From Bacteroidales bacterium (GTDB lineage Bacteria; Bacteroidota; Bacteroidia; Bacteroidales; UBA3663): a stretch of 14,085 nucleotides of DNA. The notes under the pieces were generated by a model. The model saw only the letters and a list, made by a program, of their open reading frames with translations. It ran no database searches and was not told where the DNA came from. The translations under genes and the position numbers were made by a program. Location: contig JAUNCV010000035.1 in NCBI GenBank assembly GCA_030526445.1, positions 1 through 14,085 on the forward strand. The letters are read 5' to 3'. Below are positions 1 through 5,554 of this stretch, in pieces (position 1 is the first letter of the stretch; the number at the start of each line of letters is the position of its first letter).

Positions 1-169
1 CCTTCTGGGTTGAGAGACGGGTGCGCAACGAGTTGTTGAAGAAGATGAGGAGAGCGGTCTTGTTCTTGCCGAGATGCTGATAGCCGTAGCGGTTGGCCTT
101 GACTTCGAGCGCCTCTTTGACAGCAGCCTGAAGATCGCCAAGATCCTTAACACTAGTATAATAACGCAT
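1..169 (-). CDS. argF': N-succinylornithine carbamoyltransferase, N-terminal part (cut by window edge)
   Basis: The ATG at 169 opens a frame of 56 codons that runs off the left edge, so only the N-terminus is present. It contains the carbamoyl-phosphate loop SLRTR (residues 47-51) followed by LSTQK, and upstream KNKTALLIFFNN. From memory this closely matches the Bacteroides fragilis N-succinyl-L-ornithine transcarbamylase rather than ordinary ornithine transcarbamylase, whose loop is usually STRTR. The enzyme carbamoylates N-succinylornithine to N-succinylcitrulline in the cytoplasm. It belongs to the same pathway as argC, argD and argG on the other strand of this window. The residue that sets succinyl over acetyl specificity (Pro90 in the B. 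fragilis enzyme) lies outside the window, so the succinyl assignment rests on resemblance. A terminator separates it from fabF. Its whole leader is a 7-bp repeat array. Confidence 0.88.
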   Translation of the reverse strand, partial: MRYYTSVKDLGDLQAAVKEALEVKANRYGYQHLGKNKTALLIFFNNSLRTRLSTQK

Positions 170-175
170 ATATTA

Positions 176-217
176 GTTAGGAGTTAAGAGTGAGAAGTGA
201 GGAGTGAAATGTGAAAA
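176..217. repeat. Six tandem 7-bp repeats forming the argF' leader
   Basis: Read on the plus strand the sequence divides exactly into GTTAGGA, GTTAAGA, GTGAGAA, GTGAGGA, GTGAAAT and GTGAAAA, consensus GTKARRA. The register holds through all six units. On the minus strand, the sense of argF', this is a pyrimidine-rich run of units like TYYTMAC ending six bases before the argF' start codon. The last unit runs into the A-tract of the fabF terminator. Function is unknown. Confidence 0.75.
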
Positions 218-252
218 ACGGATTGCAAACCCAGGTGGCCTGCAATCCGTTT
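214..252 (-). terminator. Intrinsic terminator after fabF
   Basis: A perfect 12-bp inverted repeat, AAACGGATTGCA (216-227) with TGCAATCCGTTT (241-252), encloses a 13-base loop. On the minus strand the stem is followed by a run of T (the complement of A 214-218), as expected for a factor-independent terminator. It lies 26 bases past the fabF stop codon and upstream of argF', so argF' probably has its own promoter or depends on read-through. Confidence 0.85.
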
Positions 253-278
253 ATATGAAATATTGTAGGCCGAAACGA

Positions 279-1535
279 TTATTCGGCGAACTTCTTCACA
301 ATGATAGAACCGTTGTGACCGCCGAAACCGAAGGTGTTCGAGAGGGCTGCACGAACGGTGCGCTTCTGTGCCTGGTTGAAGGTGAAGTTGAGGTTGTAGT
401 CGATGTTCTCGTCGATATCATCCTCCTTGTGATTGATGGTAGGAGGCACGATGTCGTTAACAACTGAGAGAACACAGATAAGACCCTCGATAGCACCAGC
501 AGCACCGAGCAAGTGACCAGTCATAGACTTGGTTGAGCTGATGTTGAGCTTGTAAGCCCAGTCGCCAAATACCTCCTTAATAGCCTTAGCCTCAGAGAGG
601 TCGCCAACAGGAGTTGAAGTGCCGTGAACGTTGATGTAGTCGATATCGGTTGGCTGGAGGTTAGCATCCTCGAGCGCAGCGTTCATCACGAGCTTAGCAC
701 CGAGACCCTCTGGGTGAGTAGCAGTGAGGTGATAAGCATCGGCGCTCATGCCGCCGCCCACAACCTCAGCATAGATCTTAGCACCACGAGCCTTAGCGTG
801 CTCGAGCTCCTCGAGAATGAGACAGCCCGAACCCTCGCCCATCACGAAGCCATCGCGGCTGCCAGAGAATGGACGGCTTGCGGTCTCAGCCTCCTCATTG
901 CGGGTAGAGAGCGCCTTCATAGCGTTGAAGCCACCGATACCTGCCTCGCAGATAGCAGCCTCAGCACCACCGGTTACGATCATGTCAGCCTTACCGAGAC
1001 GGAGCAAATTGAAGGCATCGATCATGCCATGGGTAGAAGAAGCACAAGCAGAAACGGTGCCATAGTTAGGACCATGGAAGCCGTACTTGATGCTCAACTG
1101 ACCTGCAGCGATGTCGGCAATCATCTTAGGGATGAAGAAAGGATTATACTTTGGACCTACCTCAGGATTGTAACCACCGGTCTCCTCCTGGAAAGTCTTG
1201 ATACCACCGATACCAGCGCTGAAAATCACGCCGATGCGGTTCTTGTTGCAATTTTCGAGGTCAAGGCCACAGTCCTGAATAGCCTCATCGACAGCTGCGA
1301 AAGCGAGCTGGGTGTAACGGTCAACCTTGCGGATTTCCTTCTTCTCGAAATACTGAAGTGGGTCGAAGCCCTTCACCTCGCAAGCGAACTGAGTCTTGAA
1401 CTTTGAAGCGTCGAACAGGGTGATAGGACCGCAGCCGCTCTTGCCTTCAGTGAGGCCCTTCCAGGTCTCCTCAACATTGAGGCCGAGTGGAGTGATGGCG
1501 CCAAGGCCTGTTACTACGACTCTTTTTAATTCCAT
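279..1535 (-). CDS. fabF: 3-oxoacyl-[acyl-carrier-protein] synthase II (KAS II)
   Basis: Cytoplasmic condensing enzyme of type II fatty-acid elongation: it joins malonyl-ACP to a growing acyl-ACP with loss of CO2. The 418-residue length is normal for FabF. The thiolase-fold catalytic set is intact: nucleophile Cys164 in VSACASS, His304 in VHGTSTPVGD, and Lys336 with His341 in STKSMTGHLLGAAG. The C-terminal glycine-rich NTFGFGGHN loop (400-408) is also typical. The start MELKRVVVTGLGAITPLG is the usual beginning of the family. It follows acpP on the same strand, 123 bases downstream, with a strong hairpin between them. In the Bacteroidales I know, acpP-fabF is usually followed by rnc; here argF' comes next instead. 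Confidence 0.97.
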   Translation of the reverse strand: MELKRVVVTGLGAITPLGLNVEETWKGLTEGKSGCGPITLFDASKFKTQFACEVKGFDPLQYFEKKEIRKVDRYTQLAFAAVDEAIQDCGLDLENCNKNRIGVIFSAGIGGIKTFQEETGGYNPEVGPKYNPFFIPKMIADIAAGQLSIKYGFHGPNYGTVSACASSTHGMIDAFNLLRLGKADMIVTGGAEAAICEAGIGGFNAMKALSTRNEEAETASRPFSGSRDGFVMGEGSGCLILEELEHAKARGAKIYAEVVGGGMSADAYHLTATHPEGLGAKLVMNAALEDANLQPTDIDYINVHGTSTPVGDLSEAKAIKEVFGDWAYKLNISSTKSMTGHLLGAAGAIEGLICVLSVVNDIVPPTINHKEDDIDENIDYNLNFTFNQAQKRTVRAALSNTFGFGGHNGSIIVKKFAE

Positions 1536-1540
1536 ATCTG

Positions 1541-1554
1541 AAAATGTATTAAGT
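1541..1554 (-). promoter_or_regulatory. 14-base leader element of fabF, identical to the ompH leader
   Basis: On the minus strand the bases ACTTAATACATTTT lie five bases before the fabF start codon. The same 14 bases lie six bases before the start of the ompH gene at 8308. There is no Shine-Dalgarno motif at either site, as is normal in Bacteroidota. The shared element may be part of the translation start region, or chance similarity in A/T-rich leaders. Confidence 0.35.
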
Positions 1555-1579
1555 TTCGGTTAAAAAAAAGAAATGTCTG

Positions 1580-1644
1580 AAAAAAGAAATATCAAATACC
1601 AATTGTTGGGCTGCAGAGAGTCCAACAAGTGATATTTGATATTT
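1580..1644 (-). terminator. Terminator-like hairpin between acpP and fabF
   Basis: A two-stage stem: outer 12-bp arms AAATATCAAATA (1587-1598) and TATTTGATATTT (1633-1644); a four-base internal loop on each side; inner 10-bp arms TTGTTGGGCT (1603-1612) and AGTCCAACAA (1619-1628) with one G-T pair and a six-base loop. On the minus strand it is followed by C and six T. It stands after the acpP stop and before fabF, so it probably ends many acpP transcripts while letting some continue, or acts as a 3' stabiliser of a short acpP mRNA. Confidence 0.7.
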
Positions 1645-1658
1645 ATCTTCAAAGAAGA

Positions 1659-1895
1659 TTATTCCTTGTTCTTCTCGATGTAAGCAACAGCGTCGCCAAC
1701 GGTAGCGATCTTCTCTGCCTGATCATCTGGAATGGTGATACCAAACTCCTTCTCGAACTCCATGATGAGCTCAACGGTGTCAAGGGAATCAGCACCAAGG
1801 TCGTTGGTGAAAGATGCCTCGAGGGTAACCTCAGACTCCTCAACGCCCAACTTCTCTACGATAATCTCTTTTACTTTTGCTTCGATTTCTGACAT
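1659..1895 (-). CDS. acpP: Acyl carrier protein
   Basis: Small acidic cytoplasmic protein that carries acyl chains on a 4'-phosphopantetheine arm during fatty-acid and lipid synthesis. At 78 residues it has the normal family length. The attachment site is Ser37 in GADSLDTVELIM, and the helix following it is rich in acidic residues (EFEKEFG). The start MSEIEAKVKEIIVEKLG is the family's usual beginning. The frame stays open upstream to 2129, but that stretch lies in the divergent intergenic region and reads as A/T-rich non-coding DNA, so I use the ATG at 1895. It precedes fabF and is divergent from purN, an arrangement I recall from other Bacteroidales. Confidence 0.98.
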   Translation of the reverse strand: MSEIEAKVKEIIVEKLGVEESEVTLEASFTNDLGADSLDTVELIMEFEKEFGITIPDDQAEKIATVGDAVAYIEKNKE

Positions 1896-2054
1896 AATCT
1901 TTATATTTAAAAGGTTAATATTGTTATTCAGTTTACACAAAGGAAGAATAATGGTGCGAATATCGCTTTTTTCTTCTGCCTTATATGCGAAAATACGAAT
2001 AAAATTAGTATCTTCGCAGCGTGAAAAGGAGCATGATTGCCCAAAATCACGATG

Positions 2055-2086
2055 CAAAGTAACGAATTTTCTCCCTAATGGCGAAA
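2055..2086 (-). promoter_or_regulatory. Candidate acpP promoter
   Basis: On the minus strand TTACTTTG (2055-2062) resembles the Bacteroidota -7 element TAnnTTTG with one mismatch, and TTTCG (2082-2086) lies 19 bases upstream, close to the -33 TTTG element. It would give an acpP leader of about 150 bases. Other weaker matches exist between 1896 and 2154, including TATCTTCG on the plus strand near 2010 that might serve purN. The 259-base acpP-purN intergenic region shows no gene. Confidence 0.35.
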
Positions 2087-2154
2087 TAATTTTTAATCTA
2101 TTTTCTAAATAATGCACAATATGCCTCATTTTGTGCCAAAAATGTAAACTTTAT

Positions 2155-2727
2155 ATGAAGAATATCTGTATTTTTGCTTCAGGTTCGGGCTCAAATGCCG
2201 AAAATATAGCGAATTACTTCGAAGGTCGCAATGACGTGAACATTGCATTGATAGTGTGCAACAAGGCCGATGCGTTTGTTTTTGAGCGTGCCAAGAAACT
2301 GAACATCCCATCGCGCCTGGTTACGGGTGCACAGATGAAGGATGAGGCGTTTGTGCTGGGCTTGATGAAGGAGTTCAATATTGACTTCATTGTGCTGGCG
2401 GGTTACTTGCTGCTGGTGCCCAAGTATCTGGTCGATGCATACCCACAGGCAATTGTGAACATTCACCCAGCCCTCATCCCGCTGCACTGTGGCAAGGGCA
2501 TGTATGGCGACCGTGTGCATGAAGATGTGGTGCGCTGTGGCGACAAAGAGTCGGGCATCACGATTCATTATGTAAACGAGTTCTTCGATAACGGCGATAT
2601 CATCTTCCAGGCAACCTGCCCGGTTGAGCCTACCGACGATGCACATGCTGTTGCAACCAAAGTTCATGCATTGGAATATGCACATTTTCCTCGCGTAATC
2701 GATGAAACTTTGCAAAAGAATGCATAA
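2155..2727 (+). CDS. purN: Phosphoribosylglycinamide formyltransferase
   Basis: Third step of purine synthesis: transfer of the formyl group of 10-formyltetrahydrofolate to GAR in the cytoplasm. The protein is 190 residues. It begins MKNICIFASGSGSN with the phosphate-binding loop GSGSN (10-14). The catalytic trio is present: Asn102 and His104 in VNIHPALIP, and Asp145 in FFDNGDIIFQA. The segment CGKGMYGDRVH (112-122) fits the Gram-positive/Bacteroidota variety of PurN, though that loop more often reads YGGKGMYG, so HC here is slightly unusual. I chose the ATG at 2155 because it places the Rossmann strand right at the N-terminus. A TTG eight codons upstream is in frame but adds an unrelated Cys-rich extension. 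The gene is 124 bases ahead of argR and probably a separate unit. Confidence 0.95.
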   Translation: MKNICIFASGSGSNAENIANYFEGRNDVNIALIVCNKADAFVFERAKKLNIPSRLVTGAQMKDEAFVLGLMKEFNIDFIVLAGYLLLVPKYLVDAYPQAIVNIHPALIPLHCGKGMYGDRVHEDVVRCGDKESGITIHYVNEFFDNGDIIFQATCPVEPTDDAHAVATKVHALEYAHFPRVIDETLQKNA

Positions 2728-2793
2728 ATAGGTTGTATTTATACGCTAATTTGGCAAAAATTGATAAAAAATAGTAAATTTTTACATAAAATA

Positions 2794-2824
2794 TTCTGCT
2801 ATATACAAAAATTATGTATATTTG
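2794..2824 (+). promoter_or_regulatory. Probable argR promoter
   Basis: TATATTTG (2817-2824) is a perfect match to the Bacteroidota -7 consensus TAnnTTTG. TTCTG (2794-2798), 18 bases upstream, is a weak candidate for the -33 element. Transcription would start near 2831, giving a leader of about 20 bases before argR. The surrounding DNA is very A/T-rich. Confidence 0.6.
2801..2821. promoter_or_regulatory. Candidate ArgR operator (21-bp palindrome)
   Basis: ATATACA (2801-2807) and TGTATAT (2815-2821) form a perfect 7-bp inverted repeat around a seven-base A/T spacer, within the size range of ARG boxes. It overlaps the -7 element and fills the gap back to the -33 region, so a bound repressor would block RNA polymerase. 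TACATAA (2783-2789) and TTATGTA (2812-2818) add another pair of related half-sites. The gene immediately downstream is argR, so this would be autoregulation of the cluster. The half-site differs from the E. coli TGAAT core, so the assignment is inferred from position. Confidence 0.5.
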
Positions 2825-2851
2825 CACCCGTTTTTATGATGCAAATAGCAA

Positions 2852-3325
2852 ATGAAGAATAAGAAAGATCGTATCACGGCCATCCGTGAAATTGTGCAAG
2901 CGCACAGCATCAGCAGTCAGGAAGAGCTGTTGCAGATACTCATCAAACGCGGTTATGACGTAACCCAGGCTACATTGAGCCGCGATTTGAAGCAAATGGA
3001 GATTGCTAAGATCTCGACTCGCGACGGTGGATATCTGTATGTGACGCCTGATGTGGCTGCTTCGATGAAGAGTGCCAATCCGGGACATTTCATTCCGCCA
3101 CATACACTGCAGGGTGTTGTAAGCATTGAGTGCAGCACGGTTCTGATTGTGGTTCGCACCAAACCGGGTTATGCCAGCAGTATTGCCTACGACATTGACC
3201 AGTCGGTATTGCCCGAAGTGATGGGCACTGTGGCTGGCGATGATACGATACTTGTCATTCCTCGTTCGGGCTATAACACCACACAGGTTGCAGAGGCGCT
3301 TTGCCGCGTGTTGCCAAGAACGTAA
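2852..3325 (+). CDS. argR: Arginine repressor
   Basis: Arginine-sensing transcriptional regulator that binds ARG boxes as a hexamer. The 157-residue length is typical. The N-terminal winged helix (about 1-70) holds the recognition segment TQATLSRDLKQM (38-49) with the family's Ser-Arg pair (43-44), followed by the wing. The C-terminal core (about 85-157) carries GTVAGDDT (125-132), the arginine-binding and trimer-forming motif. The ATG at 2852 fits the family's N-terminus. It is the first gene of a plus-strand cluster with the GNAT, argG, argC and argD, and it sits behind a palindrome that could be its own operator. Confidence 0.95.
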   Translation: MKNKKDRITAIREIVQAHSISSQEELLQILIKRGYDVTQATLSRDLKQMEIAKISTRDGGYLYVTPDVAASMKSANPGHFIPPHTLQGVVSIECSTVLIVVRTKPGYASSIAYDIDQSVLPEVMGTVAGDDTILVIPRSGYNTTQVAEALCRVLPRT

Positions 3326-3393
3326 ATATACATATTTAAATAATAATATACAGAATCATCCCTCTTGGGAATGCTGCCATCAGGGTAGTTTTT
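3323..3393 (+). other. argR-GNAT spacer with palindrome and small hairpin
   Basis: From the argR stop codon onward, TAAATA-TACA-TATTTA (3323-3338) is a 16-base palindrome. The hexamer TATACA, part of the candidate ArgR operator, appears at 3327-3332 and again at 3347-3352, exactly 20 bases apart. Nearer the GNAT, CTGCC (3374-3378) can pair with GGTAG (3384-3388), with one G-T pair and a five-base loop, followed by five T. This could be a second ArgR site plus a weak attenuator, but the stem is short and the palindrome A/T-rich. Confidence 0.25.
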
Positions 3394-3400
3394 ATGAAAA

Positions 3401-4009
3401 ATGGAAACAGAATCTAAGGTATCGGAGGTTGTAGAAGAGCAGCCCCAGATTAGAATTTATATTGCTGGTAAGCAACATATCCAGTATGTTGAAGAGATTC
3501 TTGACGTTATTGAGGAGTCAAGTAAGGCTCGCGGCACCGGTATCGCCCGCCGTTCGCCAGAATATGTTTCGCAAAAGATGATTGAGGGCAAGGCTATCAT
3601 TGCTCTTTGTGGTGATGACTTTGCGGGCTTCTGCTACATTGAGAGCTGGAGCAACAAGACCTATGTGGTTAACTCAGGTTTGATTGTGAAGCCTAAGTAC
3701 CGAGGTTACGGTCTGGCTCACCGCATCAAGCGCTTCTCGTTTGCCTATAGCCGACGCCTCTTCCCTGAGGCAAAGCTTTTCGGTATCACCAGCGGTGCTG
3801 CTGTCTTGAAGATTAACAATGAACTGGGTTATCGCCCTGTGACCTTCGAGCAGCTGACCGATGACCCTGCCTTCTGGCGTGGCTGCGCTACCTGCGTGAA
3901 CTATGACGTATTGCAGCGTACCGACTTTAAGCGATGCATTTGCACAGCAATGCTTTATGACCCAGCAGAGCACCCTAACGAGGTACTTGAAGACCTGGAT
4001 AAGATTTAA
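3401..4009 (+). CDS. GNAT-family acyltransferase, probable N-acylglutamate synthase
   Basis: A 202-residue GNAT protein. The acyl-CoA pyrophosphate loop is KPKYRGYGLAHR (97-108), and the core strands cover about 65-145. The C-terminal part is unusual, with GCATC (161-165) and RCIC (178-181): a C-x2-C, 13-residue gap, C-x-C set that could bind a metal ion. It sits between argR and argG, and no argA or argJ is visible. I recall that a B. thetaiotaomicron relative in the same gene position was assigned by mutant fitness data as the first enzyme of arginine synthesis, probably making N-succinylglutamate. By position and fold I infer the same here: transfer of an acyl group from CoA to glutamate. 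The start at 3401 is used; the nearby ATG at 3394 is out of frame. Gene family is certain, substrate is inferred. Confidence 0.8.
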   Translation: METESKVSEVVEEQPQIRIYIAGKQHIQYVEEILDVIEESSKARGTGIARRSPEYVSQKMIEGKAIIALCGDDFAGFCYIESWSNKTYVVNSGLIVKPKYRGYGLAHRIKRFSFAYSRRLFPEAKLFGITSGAAVLKINNELGYRPVTFEQLTDDPAFWRGCATCVNYDVLQRTDFKRCICTAMLYDPAEHPNEVLEDLDKI

Positions 4010-4046
4010 TCAATTTTCTGTCTGACAAATTCAATTCGACAAATAT

Positions 4047-5249
4047 ATGGCTAAGAAGAAAGTGGTAGTCGCCTTCAGCGGCGGTCTCGATACAAGTTAT
4101 AATGTAATGTATCTCACCAAAGAGATGGGATATGAGGTGTATGCAGCTTGTGCTAACACCGGTGGTTTCAGCGCAGAGCAGCTGAAGCAGAACGAGGAGA
4201 ATGCCTACAAGCTGGGTGCTGTGAAGTATGTGACCCTTGACGTGACTCAGGAGTACTATGAGAAGAGCCTCAAGTATATGGTGTATGGCAATGTGCTTCG
4301 TAACAACTGCTATCCTATCTCGGTTTCGTCAGAGCGTATTTTCCAGGCTATCGCTATTGCTCGCTATGCCAAGGAGATTGGCGCTGATGCTATTGCTCAT
4401 GGTTCGACCGGTGCTGGTAATGACCAGATTCGTTTCGATATGACCTTCCTGGTATTGGCTCCTGGTGTAGAGATCATCACCCTGACCCGCGACCGCAACC
4501 TTTCGCGCAAGGAGGAGGTTGACTACCTCAATGCCAACGGCTACTTTGCCGACTTCACCAAGCTGAAGTATTCGTATAATGTAGGTATCTGGGGCACCTC
4601 GATTTGCGGTGGTGAGATTCTTGACAGCACTCAGGGCTTGCCAGAGAGCGCTTATCTGAAGCACCCAACCAAGAGCGAGCCAGAGATTCTCTCGATTGGT
4701 TTCAAGAAGGGAGAAATCTGCAGCGTGAACGGTGTGGAGTATGATGACAAGATCAAGGCTATCCAGAAGGTGGAGGAGATTGGCGCTGCTTATGCCATTG
4801 GCCGCGACTGCCATGTGGGCGACACCATCATTGGTATCAAGGGCCGTGTAGGCTTCGAGGCTGCTGCACCAATGCTTATCATTGCAGCACACCGCTTCCT
4901 TGAGAAGTACACCCTGTCAAAGTGGCAGCAGTACTGGAAGGATCAGGTGAGCAACTGGTATGGCATGTTCCTGCACGAGAGCCAGTATCTTGAGCCAGTG
5001 ATGCCTGATATGGAGGCAATGCTCGAGAGCTCACAGCGCAATGTGAATGGTACCGTTACCATCGAACTTCGTCCATACAGCTTCCAGACCGTGGGCGCTG
5101 ACACTCCAGACGACCTTGTACACAACAAGCTCGGTGAGTATGGCGAGACCGCTAAGGCCTGGACCTCAGAGGATGCTAAGGGCTTCATCAAGGTGACTTC
5201 GACCCCACTGCGCGCATACTATAGCGTTCATCCAGACGAGGAGAGATAA
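4047..5249 (+). CDS. argG: Argininosuccinate synthase
   Basis: Joins citrulline and aspartate using ATP, the penultimate step of arginine synthesis, in the cytoplasm. The 400-residue protein has the N-type ATP pyrophosphatase loop SGGLDTS (11-17) directly after the first strand, and the citrulline/aspartate-binding segment HGSTGAGNDQIRFD (118-131). Many bacterial and animal enzymes read TGKGNDQ here; this one has Ala for Lys. I believe other Bacteroidota share this form. The C-terminal helical region follows as usual. It starts 37 bases after the GNAT stop, with no terminator between, so the two are probably co-transcribed. The tandem hairpin array begins five bases beyond its stop codon. Confidence 0.96.
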   Translation: MAKKKVVVAFSGGLDTSYNVMYLTKEMGYEVYAACANTGGFSAEQLKQNEENAYKLGAVKYVTLDVTQEYYEKSLKYMVYGNVLRNNCYPISVSSERIFQAIAIARYAKEIGADAIAHGSTGAGNDQIRFDMTFLVLAPGVEIITLTRDRNLSRKEEVDYLNANGYFADFTKLKYSYNVGIWGTSICGGEILDSTQGLPESAYLKHPTKSEPEILSIGFKKGEICSVNGVEYDDKIKAIQKVEEIGAAYAIGRDCHVGDTIIGIKGRVGFEAAAPMLIIAAHRFLEKYTLSKWQQYWKDQVSNWYGMFLHESQYLEPVMPDMEAMLESSQRNVNGTVTIELRPYSFQTVGADTPDDLVHNKLGEYGETAKAWTSEDAKGFIKVTSTPLRAYYSVHPDEER

Positions 5250-5253
5250 TTTT

Positions 5254-5333
5254 TACGAATAGCTTTGCTACGAATAAGCATTCGCTTACGAAAAGCGCTG
5301 CTACGAATAGGCAGAAGCCTACGAATAAAAAAA
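5254..5333. repeat. Array of TACGAA-linked mini-hairpins between argG and the PspC gene
   Basis: Five units begin with TACGAA at 5254, 5269, 5287, 5302 and 5320, with spacings of 15, 18, 15 and 18 bases. Three of the intervening segments form small perfect hairpins: TAGC-ttt-GCTA (5260-5270), TAAGC-attc-GCTTA (5275-5288) and TAGGC-agaa-GCCTA (5308-5321). The third unit has only AGC-gct-GCT. Stem sequences differ while the CGAA linkers stay constant. The array ends in an A-rich run rather than T, so it is not an ordinary terminator for argG. Role unknown. Confidence 0.75.
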
Positions 5334-5357
5334 TAATAATACTATAAATATATAATT

Positions 5358-5537
5358 ATGGCAAAATTGACAAAATCGACTGCCGACAAGAAGCTCTGTG
5401 GCGTGTGTGGCGGTGTGGCTAAGTTCTTTGGCCTTGACGCAACCATCGTGCGCATTGCATGGGCTATCTGCGTATTCATTGGCGGCTTCGGTCTGCTCAT
5501 GTATCTCCTTCTCGCAATTCTTCTTCCAAAAGAATAA
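5358..5537 (+). CDS. Small single-domain PspC family membrane protein
   Basis: A 59-residue protein consisting of little more than one PspC domain. The N-terminal Lys-rich segment leads to LCGVCGGVAKFFGLDATIVR (13-32), the hallmark GVCGG-x-A-x-x-F/Y-G-x-D-x-T-x-V-R pattern. A hydrophobic membrane helix follows (about 33-56), ending LLPKE. In Proteobacteria PspC acts in the phage-shock envelope-stress response; stand-alone short members like this are common in Bacteroidota and mostly uncharacterised. It lies 108 bases after argG, behind the hairpin array, and 17 bases before argC, so it is in the middle of the arginine cluster. No pathway reason for that is apparent. The ATG at 5358 is the only sensible start. 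Confidence 0.9.
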   Translation: MAKLTKSTADKKLCGVCGGVAKFFGLDATIVRIAWAICVFIGGFGLLMYLLLAILLPKE

Positions 5538-5554
5538 ATTGATATCTACCTGAT

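Noticed and set aside
624..1406. A 260-codon open frame on the plus strand, opposite fabF
   Set aside because: fabF has all catalytic motifs over the same DNA. The opposite frame shows no family pattern.
1896..2129. In-frame upstream extension of acpP
   Set aside because: It would add 78 residues of A/T-rich, non-family sequence. The ATG at 1895 gives the exact family length and N-terminus.
3371..3388. Five-codon reading frame (MLPSG) before the GNAT as a leader peptide
   Set aside because: It has no Arg codons and no clear competing RNA structures, so chance is the simpler reading.
5254..5333. CRISPR array
   Set aside because: Units are 15-18 bases with no unique spacers of CRISPR length and no cas genes nearby.
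5308..5340. Terminator after argG formed by the last hairpin
   Set aside because: The hairpin is followed by A residues on the plus strand, not T.
5250..5345. Peptide-coding repeat in the TACGAA array
   Set aside because: Two plus frames are open through it, but neither has an upstream start codon. The pairing of the stems explains the pattern better.
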